A stretch of DNA of 64,000 bases from Struthidea cinerea (GCA_013397865.1 VZTI01004548.1:187299-251298); one strand, 5' to 3'; positions 1 through 14,833 are shown, numbered from the stretch's first letter. Numbers and translations are program-made. The notes: generated from the sequence alone by a model not told the origin.

Positions 1-303
1 TGGGTCTGCTTAATTGTTCCCCTGCTGAAATGATGCATCAGAGCAGCACAAGCTGAGCAGTTGTGATGGCTGAACTTGCTCCTGCTGCTCACAAACCAGA
101 CAGACTGTAAATGCAAACAGTAGGTGCTCCCCTTACCTCTAATTAAAGCATGGATGTGAGTTTGACTATTCAGCTGCAGTGTCAAGTTACTCGCAAAGCC
201 AACTTGGGACATGATAAGCAGGTATTTTTGCTAGATGCTTTAGCCTTTCTGGCTTCCTCAGCAGAAAGGACAGCTTGAGGGTGAAGAAATGTACAGTGAT
301 GAA

Positions 304-331
304 TCTCTCTTTTTTTTTCTTTTTCTTTTTT
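304..331. repeat. polypyrimidine run
   Basis: This is an uninterrupted C/T tract dominated by T runs. It is low-complexity intronic sequence, and no AG acceptor with an open exon follows it. Confidence 0.8.
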
Positions 332-3021
332 AATTATGGAAAACTGTGACATTTCTAGAGTTCACTTTAGTGTAAAGAGGGAAATTTCCTGTGAATCCTA
401 AGGAAAGGTGTCCTTCCCTAAGCAGAATTGTCTCATTGTTCTGTGGAGCTGCAATATGACTGCTTCTGTCCTGCTTGTCTTTTAAAGATACCAGATCAAT
501 TGTGGTAATAAGATTACCTGTGTTATCTGGGTTCTTGAGAAAAGAATGGCAGAGGAAGAAAGAAGAAAGGGTGATAATGTCGTTTGAGAGGTTGCTTGTA
601 TAGCACTTGCAGCTAAAACACCTTATTTAATATTCTTCAGTGTTCTGTGCTCTTGTCCATAAGGGCATTAACACCTTGTTGGAGAACTTGGATGCTGAAA
701 CTGGACACCCTAATGTCCAAACTTGCCTTTCAACAGTCTGCTCAGCTGTATAAAATGCTGTGTGGATATTCTAATTCAGGCCCCAGCTTTGTTCTTTGTG
801 AGCAGCAGTATCCATTGCAAGAGGTAATCTGTAATCTCTGTTAGATGGCAATTGGGGTGAGTTGTGTTGTCTTTCAGGAGAATGAGAACATTAGGCTTGC
901 TTAGCTTAAATAACTGGTTATTTTTCAGATCTAGTTAATCACAAGCCCAAGTTCTTCGCCTGAACTTCCAGAGTCACCCATTCAGGTAGCTCTTTCTAAT
1001 CTTGGGCAGCAATTACGTTTTTAAACACAAAAACTCTCATTATGCTGTTTTAGAGGAAGAACCCTTCCTCTTGTGTTTGACTGTTCTTATTTTTAAGAAC
1101 TCTTGGGTTTTATTTGTATTTTTCTTTTGATTCAAACTTGGTTTTATTCTTTTTCACTGTAATTGTGTCATGGACTAAATGTACATCTTCTGCTTGTGTG
1201 GACAATATCTGCTTATATCAAGGACACAAATTTTAAAATTTGCAACATCTTTGTGTAATATTACTGTGATCAGTACTGTTTCTTAATAAGCAACACCATA
1301 TTGTTGCTCCATTCCTGAGGAGCGTCTCAGAAAGATGAGTTAAGTTTTCCAGAGTGAGATTAATTTCTCACTTGCTCCCCCCTGGTCTCCCAGAACTGAT
1401 ATTCAGGAATAAATCTTTTAGGAGAAGAATTTAATTATCCTGCATTTCCCACATTGTTGGCTCTAATTAGCTGACTGTGCTTTGGATTCTCTCCCTCATT
1501 TGGGAAGTTTGAATGGACTCTGTAGATACAACAGTTTTAGAAAGAGACTTCAGAATGTGGCTTGTCAGAAGGCTACAACTCTGCAGAGCATGATTAGTTT
1601 CACTTATTGGCTTGACCCAGCACATTTATTCTCCTCAGCTGAAGTTATGAAAATCCTAGATACTGAATTTATTTACATTTGTTTGAACCATCCTTTTGGT
1701 AAAAGAAAGTATTTTTAATGTGGTATTTCCATGGTTTTCTTTATTTGCAGCAATACTCTCCATCTTATGTTTTTATTCAACATTAGTTGTGTGATAGCAG
1801 GATATGTTTTATTTAAGAACGGGTTTGGGTGCTGGGAGGGAGGAAGAATAGGACCAGGTAAGTGGAGGGAAGCTGCAATTTGGAAAAGGATCTGGAGCCA
1901 AGAGTTAAATTGCACTTCTTTGTAAGATGTGAAATGGCTTGAAAATACTCACTTCTAGGGCACAACCTTGGTGTGTTTGCTGGTGCTGTTTAGAAAGATT
2001 TCAATTGCTGTATCATAGGTAGATTTTATGGAAGGGAAAGTTTTTTTTCTAAAGAACAAAAATTAAATCATACTTGCTTCTTTTGGAACTAATGTTTAGC
2101 CATATATTCATGGCTACTGAATTTTCCTGTTACTGTCAATCTCTCTTTCTGTTCCTGTTGTCCCTCAAAAAGGAGGAAAGATTCAGTGTAGTTTTGTTTT
2201 GATTCCTCCAAAGTGAAAGGGAGGCTCCTATCAGCTGGCTACCACTGAATCCTTGTATAACCTGATAATTTTGATGGAATGATATATTACTATCAAACAT
2301 AGATTAAAACAATAAAATCCCAAAGGTTCTGTACTTAAAGAGGGTTAATTTATGAATTCTATGTACTATGTGTAAAAATTATTTCCTGCTGTCCTTACTC
2401 ATAGCACCAACATGACAGTCAACCACAGGGGAAAAAGCATTTCTTCTTTTTTTATTCTCATTTTTTTAAGAGGCAGCAATTGCTGACTTGTTATAGGATT
2501 ACATTCCTGTGTTTGTTAGTCCCACCACTTTGTCTTCTTTTCATTTATACAATAAAAAGAAAAGAGAAAGAGCTGTATGTAAAAGTATACTGCTAGATCC
2601 ATAAAAAATCTTGAGCAGTCCATGATTTTTCAATCCATGGAGTTAATAATTTGGTTTGTTTGATATGGTTTCTGTAGTTCTCAGGACTTTTTGAAATACT
2701 GGAATATACTGACAGTGCTTAATTAAAACTAGTGATAGCCTGTGTTTGCATTTCTGGCATGTTTTTGCAGACTTTTCTTGGCTTAATGGAAAACTATAAA
2801 GGTCAGTAGCTTGCTATATGTCCATACAGTAACTTCAGGGTTCAGAACCATGCTGCTAACCAGAAAGGGTGTTACAAGTGTATTATTCTAATGAGAAAGA
2901 TTAAAGTCAGAATATTTTTAAGTGTGTCACATTTATTTACAGCAGATTCAACAGAGAGTTTAGCCCCAGAGGCAAAGAATAGCATAATAGAGGGACTTGA
3001 ATGCCTTCTTTTCTTTTATAG

Positions 3022-3042
3022 GTGGTATCTGTAGAACAGGAG
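3022..3042 (+). other. candidate 21-nt microexon (speculative)
   Basis: A pyrimidine-rich stretch ending in TTTTATAG (AG at 3020-3021) is followed by 21 bases and then by GTAAGA, a near-ideal donor, at 3043-3048. The length is a multiple of three. Read in the phase of intron 2 (one base carried in from the upstream exon, assumed to be T for the family's Phe codon), it would insert Cys-Gly-Ile-Cys-Arg-Thr-Gly and change the split codon to Val, with no stop. Neuronal genes are known to use microexons of this size. I know of none at this site in GRIA3, so chance pairing of splice-like motifs in a long intron remains the default explanation. Confidence 0.15.
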
Positions 3043-5236
3043 GTAAGAAATATTGTCTGGGCTTCTTTGAAAGCTTGGAAGAGCTGATGAATTCATCCAT
3101 CCCTTTTATGCAGCTCTTCTGGAGGATTTAAATCTTCATGTCTTCAACTTATTAAATTATTATGAGAAAGTCATTCTATTGTTATCAAATTCATTTTTCA
3201 TATGCAAGTTTCTGTGCTATTTTTGTTATAGAAAGGTATTGTCTCAGTGATAACATTGCCAGTGGGAAGGAGGGCTTGGACTGGCTCGTGCAAATGGAAA
3301 ATACATGGAGCAAATCACAGTACAAAGAAGTCTTCTGTGCCTATAGCTGACATTTCTTAGAAAATGAGGTCTCTTAAACCTCCTAGTATAGTCTGGAGAG
3401 ACACTTCACTTAGTCCATTAATCTATCTGAAAAGCTTTACTACCTGAGTTCAACAAATAAATCTATTCAAGGCCTACAAAATTTTCAAGTAGTCCAAAAA
3501 TAGTCTGTTGATGGGACGCTTTAAAAAGCTTGACGCTGTCAGAGGGTTGGTTTGAGAATCAGACTAGGAAAATTCAGTAGCAGTAGCCCAATATCAGCCC
3601 CTACAGTGTATCAGTTGAATCAAATACAAGGACACATTAACATAGCCCTTTCTGTTGTCTGCTGCTTGGGCAGTATAGAATTACCTGAGATGCATTTGTG
3701 TGTGATGCAGAGAAAGAGATGTTTCCTGGTTTGGAACCTAACTTTGAGATGAGCTGCTTTTTGCTGAATGATGTGAGGGCTACTCTTGACTATTACACGG
3801 GTTCTAACAAGAGAAGAATATTTTAAATTTACTCTGAAATTGGCAGTGCAATTTTCAAGTTAAAATTCAGAATCGTTAATCTATAAAACCTGGAAGATAT
3901 TGTGAGTTACTTTATAAGGAATTAGTAAAGCAGAAATTTAATAAGTTTTTATTTGGTAGGACATGGGTTACATTTAAATTAAAGTAAGGCATTGTTTACA
4001 ATCTCTAACTGTAGTCACATATCAGTTCCTATTCTGTTGTGCATAGCAAGCTGATTTTTTAAAAGCTTTTTTGAAAGGCAGCTGAAAAATTAATCGAGTT
4101 CATTGAGTTCATTAAATGGTTCCTCCCATCATTGTGTCTGTGCCTGCTGTGAATAAGGGCTGCCTGCCTCCCGAGCCTGGTCATGTCATCCATGGGCAGT
4201 GACTCTCTCCAGTTTCATCTCTCACTAAGATTCTTTGCATCCTTAGAACCCTTTTTTTCTGTGGTTGACCTCCCAGAACAGGTGGTGCTGCAAACAAGGG
4301 ATAAGCAGCAGTGGGGACAGGCCTTCAGGGTGATGATGGCCCTCTGGAAAGAGCTCATCTTGCAGCTCACTGCAGAGCTTGAGGAATGGTACTACCCTGT
4401 GGGAAATTGCCTTAAGGCAGAGAAATTTATTGCCATCTGTCATCCAAAGTGCTGCAGTTTAGCTGTTTGGTAGATTAAATGTCAGAACTATTGTCCTAAA
4501 GATACACACTGCCCTTTTGAGATTTTTCCCCAACTCTGGACTGATTTGGGTGTTGCACGGTTGTGTTTCAGACAGTGGTGAGACTCATCTGCTTGTTCCT
4601 TGCCTGAAAAAATATCCCCGAAATTACCCCTAAATGGGGTAATTCCTAATGGTATGTCAAAGACTGATTGAGAGTTAAAGTGTCTTACCGAGGGAAGGAT
4701 CCACAGTGCATTGCTCTTTAGAAATTCATACCTATTTTCTGCTATAAGGATTAGCATTTTTGTTCTCAAAACCAGAAAAGGCTTGGATAGTGTTGTAGAA
4801 ACATTGTTGTTTTGGACTTCCTCCTGCTTCATTTTTCCTCTCCCTTCTAAGTTTACTCAGTAGTTTTGCAGGGTGCTTGGAATTTATTGGTGTATACAAG
4901 CAAGTTGTTAGCAGATTTAGTGATTCTTGTAGAAAGCCAGAGAGAAGAATTTTTTTAATACTTCTAATAAAGTGTCAGAATATTTTCAGAAGAAAGCTAA
5001 TATTTGCTAACCATGTTTCCAATAGGGAGGAGATGTAATGGCAATAATGTAATCCAGATTTTTTTAAAAACATCTGTGGTTTTACATCCATTTATATTCA
5101 TGCTGATAAAACCACAAATATGGTAAGATCATAAGAGGATTCTCTGGCCTGGATGATGTTTGTGAATAAAAGAGTTTCTAGCTCATAGGAATGGAAGTTA
5201 CAGGAGTCTTCTCGTTTTCTTTTAACTCTCCTAGTA

Positions 5237-5250
5237 AGAGAGAGAGAGAG
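5237..5250. repeat. short (AG)n microsatellite
   Basis: Seven uninterrupted AG units lie in intron 2. Confidence 0.85.
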
Positions 5251-8200
5251 CGGGGAAAAGAAGGGCTGTACTTTGAAGTCATGGATTTGCAGGTGTTTTA
5301 CTGCTAGGAGAGATTTTAGTAAGTGTTAGAAGACACCAACGAAGTGTGGATGTGTAATGGTGTAAATCAGACTGAATCATCTGACACCCCCTAATACAGC
5401 TAGATTGTAATGCCTCATGGAAGGGGAACCTCCCACCAGAGTGAGCACCATGGTAATTTGACCCTCAGCTCTGATTCAGTGTCTTGAGCACATGCTTCAG
5501 TCTTTGTCCATCAAAACACCTGAGCATGTTCTTAAATTTGTGCACACAGCTTTGAGATGTAGGGCGTTAAGTAAAACCTTCTATGCATGTAGGGCAAGGT
5601 TAACTACTCTGTGGTTCTTCAGGTGTGTGTGTTCTAGAGAAAGTCAAGTGTTGCCCCGCACTGCCACTGTCTCATGACACACCGGGGTTCTGATGAGGGT
5701 TTCTAGCATCTCTTGATCCTAGAACCAAAGGGTTACTGATCTGGCTTTGGTATGAGGCATTTAGCTCTTCTCTGTCAGGTGAGGATGTGGGAAGAGCCCC
5801 ACTTCTCTATCAGCATCACTCCTATCCCTGCAGACCACAGTCTCATGCTGTTGCTGATGATTAATGAGAATGTTCTCTGTTTATGAATGGAGCACAAAAA
5901 ATGCATGTGCACCATGTTAACATTTCACTATGCAAGTGGCTGGGAGCAGACTTTAAACCAGTATATAAAGCTATGACAATGTGTCCAAACCGTCTGAGAT
6001 TAACAAACAATTTCAAACTAGGTCTGTCTCTCTTGGCCTCCCGTTCTCCCTCTGAAAGGGCAGCAATCAGTTGAGAATTAACATGTAGCAGTGTGACTTT
6101 TTTTTCACAATCAGGCTTTTGCTGTACCATTTCCATCAATTTTGGCTTCCACATTATTCAGCTGTTCACCAGACAAGTCTTTTGTTATGTGCCAATTAAC
6201 CCAGCTTGATAAATAGTGATTATGCATAATTTATAAAGAATAATATTCTTGTTGTTCCCTGTAAATAAGACACTGGCTTAGCTGAGGGTACTGCTCTGTG
6301 AATTACTGTCAGATGTGATCATGAAGGTCCAGGAGGCTGCTAGCGAGAAGAACTCTTAGGACTAAGGCAGATAAAAATAATATTGAAAACAAAAATAGAT
6401 GGGAGGATGCTTTTGTAAGGGGAGTTGGGATGTTGATGTGGCATTTCTGTAGTTTGCACTTTCAGTGTGAGCAGGTCTCTCAGTTCTAGTCCAGATTTCA
6501 CTGAATTCCATGTGAACTTCTCCAGTGATACTGATGGGTGCTTTATTGGACCTCTAAGGAGCGTCTTCGAATAATTTCCCTGGCTGCTGAAGCCGGTTTT
6601 CACAGCCATCCTGTTTCTGCTTCTGCATTAACTCATCTGAAGCCTCTCAGACCGATAAGCTGGCAGCAGTGGAACACAAGGGTGAGAATTGCATAGCACC
6701 ATGAATTTTGAGTTGAACAGGGGAGGAGATACAGAAATGTGAAATCCAGTCCACTAGTCCAAGATGTACTTGCCGTGACAGTGCTTGCTGGAATACCATT
6801 GCAGAGCCTCCAGGAAAGTGTGAGGGACTGTTGCTTTGGGTAAACTGGGCTATCTGTCAGTCAGCACCATGCTCTGCAAACATAGAGCCAACTGGAAACC
6901 CTCCAGAGCCAGAGGCTGCTTGCACAGCTGCTCTTTTGGCATTTCCATCCCCTTTCTCCTTGAACAACCTTAACTGTGACCTTCACCTCCTGGTGAATTT
7001 TACCCAGCTCAGTGCTTCAGGTGTGTCGGCCACTTCACCTCTTCTATCTCATCCTCTGTAATATATCCCCACAGGCTTATAAATGGCACCACCTCAGCAG
7101 ACTCAGCTCATCTTTCATCACACCGCCAGAGCCTTGTTTTGATTTATTGCCTCTCACCACAGTGGCCCAGAATGAAGTCAGCTTCTGAAATCACTTAGGG
7201 AAGGATCTGCTGAACAAGCATACATTTAATAATATGCCTCTGCCTTTTTACTTCCTCCACACTGAGATGTTCCAGTGGTACAAGAAATCTCTTCAGAGTG
7301 CTGGGGTGCTGGAGATTGTGGCTGCTGATTCGCAGCTCTGAGGCACGGCATTGCCTTTAGTTGCTGCTCTTTGATTCAACCTTACGTTCTGCCTAACATC
7401 CTCAACTGCAAAATGCTGCCCTTTTCTGATGGGTGTGATTTATTTTTTTTCTTCATACCACAGAGCTCTTGCTTTCCCTTAGCCTGTTGTTTAAAGTATT
7501 GTTAAGATAGGTCATCTCTGAAGAAGGTAACAATAGTGAAGTGGGTGCTCCCTGTCTACCACATCTTGTCGAGTTCATATTAAAAACACTTTTTGGAACA
7601 TGTCTTTTTGTTCCAAGGCAGAGCGCTTAATGGCTTGTGGAACTCTTATTACTTTGAATATACTTACAGAAGCATTCATGTTACTGTGTTTATTAGATTA
7701 TGCATATTATTAGAATATATTGCCTGCTTGTAAATAAATGGCTGATAAATTTTCTAGTGTGTTATAACTGGACAATTTTTGAAAGAACAGAGGTTTTTAT
7801 ATTTTCCTCCGACCGACATTTTTAGAAAAATTGCTTCAGAAAATAAGAGATACAGTTACAATCCAAAGTGATCACAGCGAGCAGGCATGACATACAAGAT
7901 TAAATTAAAAGCATTTCAAATGGTGCAACAGATGGAAACAAGTTATTTCACTTGAGTGAGTGTTACATATTTGTGTTGCATGCACACTGTCCGTGTTTCT
8001 GCAGAGATTAGTCATGAAACAGGAGTTGGAGACTTGGATGTGAAGAACGCAAGTGATTGTTGTTTGCTGTGAATATATTTAAACTCTCCTGCAGAAAGCT
8101 TTGCCAGGTCCTCTGGATCCCTCACACAGGTGTTAGCTCATCTCCTGTGGTTCATGGAGAAAGGAGTGTGTGGTTATGCGTATAGGATAGGCTAAAGCTT

Positions 8201-11200
8201 TCTCGAAGGGCAGAGCTCAATGAACTGCTTTACATCCACTCATTAAGTCTGTAACGCTCTCTGAACCTGAGGGAGGCTGGTGCCATAAATCTTAAGCATC
8301 CAGGATGGTGGAGCTGCAATCAGGAGCAGAGTGTTGGCGTTGCACATACTGCTGCTGTTGGCAAGGCATTGATCATCCTGGAGTAGCTGAGCAGAAGCAT
8401 CTCTTCACCAGGGTATCAAAGGCAGACACCAATGCCTTTCCATTTCTCTCCAGCAGTGTGTTTAACTGTCTGCCAAGAGAAGCCTCTTGCTGCTTTTCCT
8501 GCAAGCATCTACTTTGGTGTCAAGACCTCCATAGGCAGAAAGCAGAAGAGGTCACAAATAACATAAATCCACGCATTTAAATTTGACTTCTACAACAGTG
8601 TTACTGAGTCTTCTTTCTAAAAGCTCTTTGTTTAAAACTGCGTGGTATGTATTTTGTGTCTTTCCTTTAAAAGAAATGCTTCTTGTGAGCAGCTTGTGGG
8701 GATGGTGGGATCAGGATGAAAAGTGTTCTGTTAACAGTAGAAGATGGTGAATTGCCAGGATGGGTTTAAGAATAGAAAACTTGGCTATAGTCTGTGGTGC
8801 CTGGTCTCAGAGCTTGAACTCCATCTTGTAAAGACACAAGCAAGATAGTGTAGTATGCCGATCAGCACGTATCTAAGTTTAGTCCTTAAGTACCTAACAT
8901 GTTTTTAAAATCATCTTCCCAAAATAATCAGTTGATTTTTATGGCACATATAAATCTTCTCTCACCTTTAATCCATTTTAAGCTTAAACCTCTATTTTAT
9001 TTCTTTCAAACTCTAATGGTTTATACTTCAAAATAAGTCATGATTATCTGACTCATAGCCTTCCAAAAGGAATATTCTAATAGTACTCAGAATCAATGGT
9101 ATACTTAAGAAAAATCAGTGTCTAACAGGGATCCCAAGTAAACTAAATCCTTTCTTAATTTGGTCCTGAGAAGAGGCTGACACTTTTCCTGGAAGCCATC
9201 TGGATTGACTCCTAGGTTTCTTCCACCATCAGAAATGTATCATAAATACAGAGATTCTGAATGGCAAGTGTTTTTCTTTTTTTTAAATGAAAACTATGCA
9301 TTATAATTTTTTTGTGGGACACAAGGCTCATTTTGTGCTTGAGTTCTAACAAGATAAGTTGGGGGTTTTTTTTAGCTTTGTGGCCAGTAACCTGAGAACA
9401 GACTTGTAGTTTGGACTGTACACCATCTTAGGTTTGGAAGTAGCTTGAAACAGTAGGTTAGTAGAAAATAGCAACACAAGTAGCATGGCCTGTTCCAAGC
9501 TGCTCAGGCTACCTGCAGTACCTTCTCAGACTAGAACAGTTTTCAGAAAGTTAAGCACAGCTTTCTCAGTAAAATCAAGGTTGTGTTCAGCCTGTCTTAG
9601 AGTTTGATATTCAAGAATGCCCTTTTTATTGGCATTTTAAATATATTAGCTAGTTTTTGAAATACCCCCGCTTTCCTTCTCATATACATCAAATTGTCAG
9701 TTTGGGCCAGAGAGGTTTTGATCCTGGTTTATTTTTATCTGGCTGAAGCTGTGCTAATGGACGAATACCCTCGTCGTGGAATGCGAGACTTGGTGCTGCT
9801 GGTGTTTCCACTAGCAGCGTTACAGCCTAAGCAGCCTATTTGTGTCATTGCAAGCTGGCATTTTTCATATGCTCATAAAATTCACACAAATGTTTCAGTG
9901 TGAAGAGAAGATCCCGCACACAACAAATTCATGCACATCATTAGGGTTTTATTTGACTGCAGTCATATATATAAAAGCCAAAATGTGTAAAGTTTAATGA
10001 GTCAAGTATGTCGTAAGTAATTGGGCACACTGAAGGAAACCGAGGCTGTGGTGATGGGTTTGTACAGCACCAAGGAACTGTAATGGGGATCGGGGTTCCA
10101 AAGTCATCCTGAAAAGCAGATAAGAAATAAAGACTTCTTTAACACTGTGTGATGGAGTTGTGAAGTGGTGACCAAAGTAATCTTGAACAGGATCTTGGCC
10201 AGAGTGTTGGGGGATGCTTGGATCTGAGCATGTGTTGTGAATTACTTTCCAGTAAATGGTTTGTAAAATATGAATGGATTAATCCTTATGCCTTTCATTT
10301 GCAATTTAATAATATCCCCCTCCTGCTGCCTGAACATGCTGTTTTTATTTTATTTGCTCTCCTAAAAAGAAATGCAAGCTGAAGGAACTGTGTATATTTG
10401 AAGAAGACATTAGATAGAAGGAAGCAAGCTCAGTGGTTCCTTATAAAAAGAACTAGATAAAACATTGCAGTTTTATCATTGAGAAAACTGATGCCATATA
10501 TGAAGTAACAAGAGTAAATCATGGTTTTGTTTTGTGCTCTGCTGTGAGGTTTTGGGTTGGTGGGGTTTTTTTGTTTTCAGGGGATATTTTTGTGCTTGTG
10601 AGGGCTTGCCTTTTTCTAGGTAGGATAAGAAATCATGTTAGCCAATATCTCAGAATTTGAAGTTGTAGTTTCCTTGGTTCCCTCCTGCCCCCAGGAATGT
10701 TCCCTGTTAGCTATTCCAGGAATAGCTGTTTTCAGAAATGCATCTTTTCTCACCTGAATTGTAAACAATATTTTCTTCATGACAGAATTCAGTGTCTTAA
10801 TTAAAATGTAAAAGATGGTTTTACTGGCTATAGGTAAATGCAGTTCACATCATTTTAAATTTTCAGTATGATGGGCTTGTCTTTAAAGGAAGCTCTCAAG
10901 TCTGATTGCCTGGAGCCCCCTGGAAGTAGCTTGTTCTGCATTCAGGGGCACTGCTGTGCTGATCTCCTCAGGGCTCAAGGTAGAGTGAGTTGTTGCTTTT
11001 CATTCTGTGTATTAAAATGAAAGCAAAAGAAAGCAGTAGAGGCATTGTCTGTCTCTCTAAGAGTAACTCTGTATTCTTACTGCAAGAGGTAATGTTAATG
11101 GTAACCCTTGCTTTTTTACAACAAGGAGGTCAGGATGGAGCCCTAGAAAATGGCAACTGCTCTGAGATAGGCTGCATATTATTCCATTATAAAGTAGTCC

Positions 11201-11805
11201 CATTAGTCTGTTGGCTTCAGCTGGCAGTGAGAGTTGTCTGGAATCCAGGACAATTGGCAGAAGAAAATGGAGGGAATAAAATTATTTCACAGCTGAGGGA
11301 AACACAGAGCACAAAACTGAGGAACTGGTATGAGCAACACACGATAATGTCAGCTGAGATGGAGCTCCTACGGCGCCTTCGCTCCCAAAGAGCTGTGGGG
11401 GTGTCGCTGAAAGAGGCTGACAGTGCCCCTGTGACACAGGGTAATTTTGTCAGACCTACTTTATAAGAAATTGATATGGACAAAGGGGAAATTACTTGCT
11501 CATAAAAAGAGTAATGAAGAAGGAATAGTGTCTGAGGTATTGTAACCTCCAACCCCTGACCCCAAAACTACTGGGCTTTTGCATCCAGGGTAGAAGTGCA
11601 CTGGATGCCACACCTGGGAGGATCCTGCTGACTTTTACAATTCAGTTATTAATGATATCATCCAGAGGAAATGGTGTATTACAATCCATGATTAACATAT
11701 CTCTTTTGTTAGCAATATACGTATTTTCTTTAAACAAGCAAAATCCAAACCTTCTTGTAAATGTTCCAAGTAACGCTTCAGTTGCTTATAGTAAGAACTG
11801 GAAGT

Positions 11806-11821
11806 AAAAAAAAAAAAAAAA
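11806..11821. repeat. A16 homopolymer
   Basis: Sixteen consecutive A residues. I looked for a direct repeat of the bases following the run (GGTGTCAGAG) in the preceding sequence and found none, so there is no sign that it is the tail of a retroposed copy. Confidence 0.85.
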
Positions 11822-12235
11822 GGTGTCAGAGAAGTTTTGTCTTTAGCTTCCAGGCAATAGACAGTAGAAATGTCAGGTCCTACGCAACCTTGTTGTGTCA
11901 GGAATACTCAGAGTAACTAAACCATAGAAAAACTAAATACCATTAGAAAGCAAAAATAAATTTTAAAAAGACATAAAACATCTAATAACTTGTGTGAAGT
12001 GGGGTGTCTTTTGAGATTCTGGCCTGCAGCCTTCCTGGGATTTGAGTGCAAAAAAATACTTATCTGGTTAATCTTAGCAAGTTTCAGTGGTGGGCCTGAT
12101 TTGACTGGAGGGAGGATGGAAACACAAGTAAAACAGAAGTCTGGGTTCATTGGGTTACACTGATGCTTAGGATGGCTCAACAGCTATTCAGTATGGAAAC
12201 TAAGATTTTTATTTATTTGGCTTCATTTGCATTTT

Positions 12236-12338
12236 GCTTGGTTGGTTTTGGGGTCTGTTGGTTTTTTTTTCCCTTCTTTTTTGCGATTGTTTTGTTTTGT
12301 TTTTTAGGTTTTGTTGTTGTTTGGTTTGTTTTTTTTTT
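12236..12338. repeat. T/G-rich low-complexity tract
   Basis: About 100 bases are almost entirely T and G on the plus strand, with T10, T9 and TTTTG/TTG motifs and only a few C or A bases. Such strand-asymmetric tracts typically grow by slippage. Open frames over it encode mostly Phe, Leu, Val, Cys and Trp and are artefacts of composition. Confidence 0.75.
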
Positions 12339-14833
12339 AAAGTAAACCACTCTTATCACTCTGGCTCTGAGCATTTTCCTTCCTTGTCAGGAAACACCGG
12401 GTCTGCCATGACCTGAAAGTTTCTTATCTTCTCTTGGCATGCTTAAGAATTCACAGGCTTCTGTCATACCATCACTTCCTCTCCTGGACTTGATGGCATG
12501 TGGCAGCTCACTCTTGAGAGCAAGTCCAGTGTTAAATCTCCATTAACAAATACTCACTTCACACCTAATGCCAAATTAATGGCTTATCATTATCTCTCAT
12601 TGGATGACTGCTGCTCAGAACCTCTCTCCCTCATTTGTGGACATTGAGACTTTTTCAGATCAGGTTATAAAGCAACTTGGTTATGTGCTGTCCTTGGAAA
12701 CAGATGTGCATCCACATAATTAAGAGCAGTTTCATAGTGCAGCAAAAAAATTGCTTTTTTTCTTGAGGAGTGAGGTTGCACTAGGACTTGTCCAAATAAT
12801 TTCTTTAACAGCCAAAGTATGTGTTTGACCATCTGCATTTTTCAAATAGGGAAAAAAACCCATAAATCAACTGTGATTAATTAAGGAAAAATACCAAAAT
12901 TCTTACTCAAACCTGAAGATTGTTCTGATTGTCAGTAGAAAGTAGTTTGTAAAAGGTGCTTAAGGTTAAGGCTTAGTTAGCCTTTTTAAAATTTTTCTTG
13001 TGGCTCAGTGATGTTAGAATAATAGTTTAATTAAAATGAATGTAATTACACATTTGTTTTTTGGAAAACAAGTAACAATATCACTGTGGGTTCATGGATA
13101 TTTCATAGGTTTGTCTGATCACAGAGATTAGGTCACAAACTGTGTGAAAGACCTAATGCTACAAAATTTTAACGAAACTATGAGTTCAAAAATGCAAATG
13201 AACATTGAGGACCAAGATAATTGTCCTTTTAGCTTTTCCTTATAAAAACAAAGGTTTATTTGCCTTTTAAATGGGCCGGTAAAACTAAATTGGCATCCTA
13301 CAGTGCATGCAGAATAAATAGTCAGGAATAAAAAGCTACTAATAGAAGACAGATAGTCTATCAAAGGGTTAATCTTTAAAATCTGCAGTGAATACAAACC
13401 TGAACCAGGGGAAATAAAAGTGTGCAGTTGCATTTGTTGGAAGATATTTTTGGTGATCCTCCAGGAGGAAAAATAATTGCAAATACGTGGGGGACCAAAT
13501 CAGAAACTCTCACCTCCGTGTGAGCAGCAGCTCCTCGTTGGCTCTCAGGTGTTACTTGGAGAAGGTCTTGCTTAGTCAGGTTGTTCATAGACTCTGTTTT
13601 TTTCTCAGATTACTCACCAATTGCAGATGGGCTCTTTGCATAAACGAGCACAATCTGCTGGGAAAATATACTTTAATTCAGCTGAGTCACAATTCAGAAG
13701 TATTCCTGAGTCTTACACCTGATAAGAAATAATGGATGAATCCAGGACTGTTTGAAATATTCTCAGTTTTTAGGAACAGGAGTTCTTTGAGAATATATTT
13801 GTTTACATTGCAAGAAGAGATGATTCCTGGAATACTTGCTTTTCTCTGCAGTACAGAATCTGCATAAAAACTAGTAAACTAGGCCACTAATAAATATGTA
13901 AAAGAAGCTTGAACTGTGAGGTACAGGCTCAATGTATGTGAGGATGCTCAATTCCATTAATCCCGCTTCACTGATTATTCCCATGGAATTAGAGGGCTTA
14001 CACACCATTTAAATGATTTGGAAACTGCCAGACTTTCTAATGTAATTTTTGTTTTTCCCTTTTTTCCACCTGTAAGTGAATGCTTTTTATTTGTTACTTC
14101 AGCAGATAATTTTTTATGGTAGCTTTTCTGCTTTATATCCTGCTGGTATATAGTTTAACAAAATGCCTTTTTAAACAGTGTATTTAATTCCCCAGTCATG
14201 CCTCTGGGAATAAACTCTTACTGTACTATAACTTCTTTTATATCTTTTCTTTCCTGGGGTTGAGAACCTCTGCAAACTTTCCTTTCAGAAATTACCATCT
14301 CTTATTTCCTTTCTGTGTCTCACCAGCTGTTATTTGCTGCTAGTATTTACAGCTGGTCATGTCCTGTTACAGTGGCTTAAATACTTAAAGAAATTCCTTA
14401 ACAGCATTTGTAATTTTTGCATCTAGAGCTCCAGGAAGAAAATCAAATTTTCACACCTGACTGCCGATTTTAGATGTTCTCCATGATGCTGTGTCAATGA
14501 GCTGATATTGTGGAGAATCCTTTTTAAAATCACTTTAACAGTTTCTAGTGATCCTGAATGGTAGCATTTATGGTGGGAAATGTGATGGTACTTTCAGAAG
14601 TAACAATGCTGTACATTTCTGTGTAGAAGTCATGTCTTCCTTACTGGTAATTACTTCACCTTGCTTTTTGCAAAGTTAAATATGCAATGTGTTTGCAAAA
14701 GTGTTTAATGGGTGTCTCAGTTTAGAGATGAATTTTAAGAGAAAACACTCTGGAATGAGCGTTTCCTCCAAAGAGAAGGGCTTTGATAATCCCATTTGCC
14801 AATAAGAGAAATGAATACCAGTGGGTGAAAGTG

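Noticed and set aside
10990..11466. 158-codon plus-strand open frame in intron 2
   Set aside because: No recognisable domain, and no splice or promoter context that makes a gene likely. It is overlapped by another open frame on the opposite strand (11217-11552), as expected of composition-driven frames.
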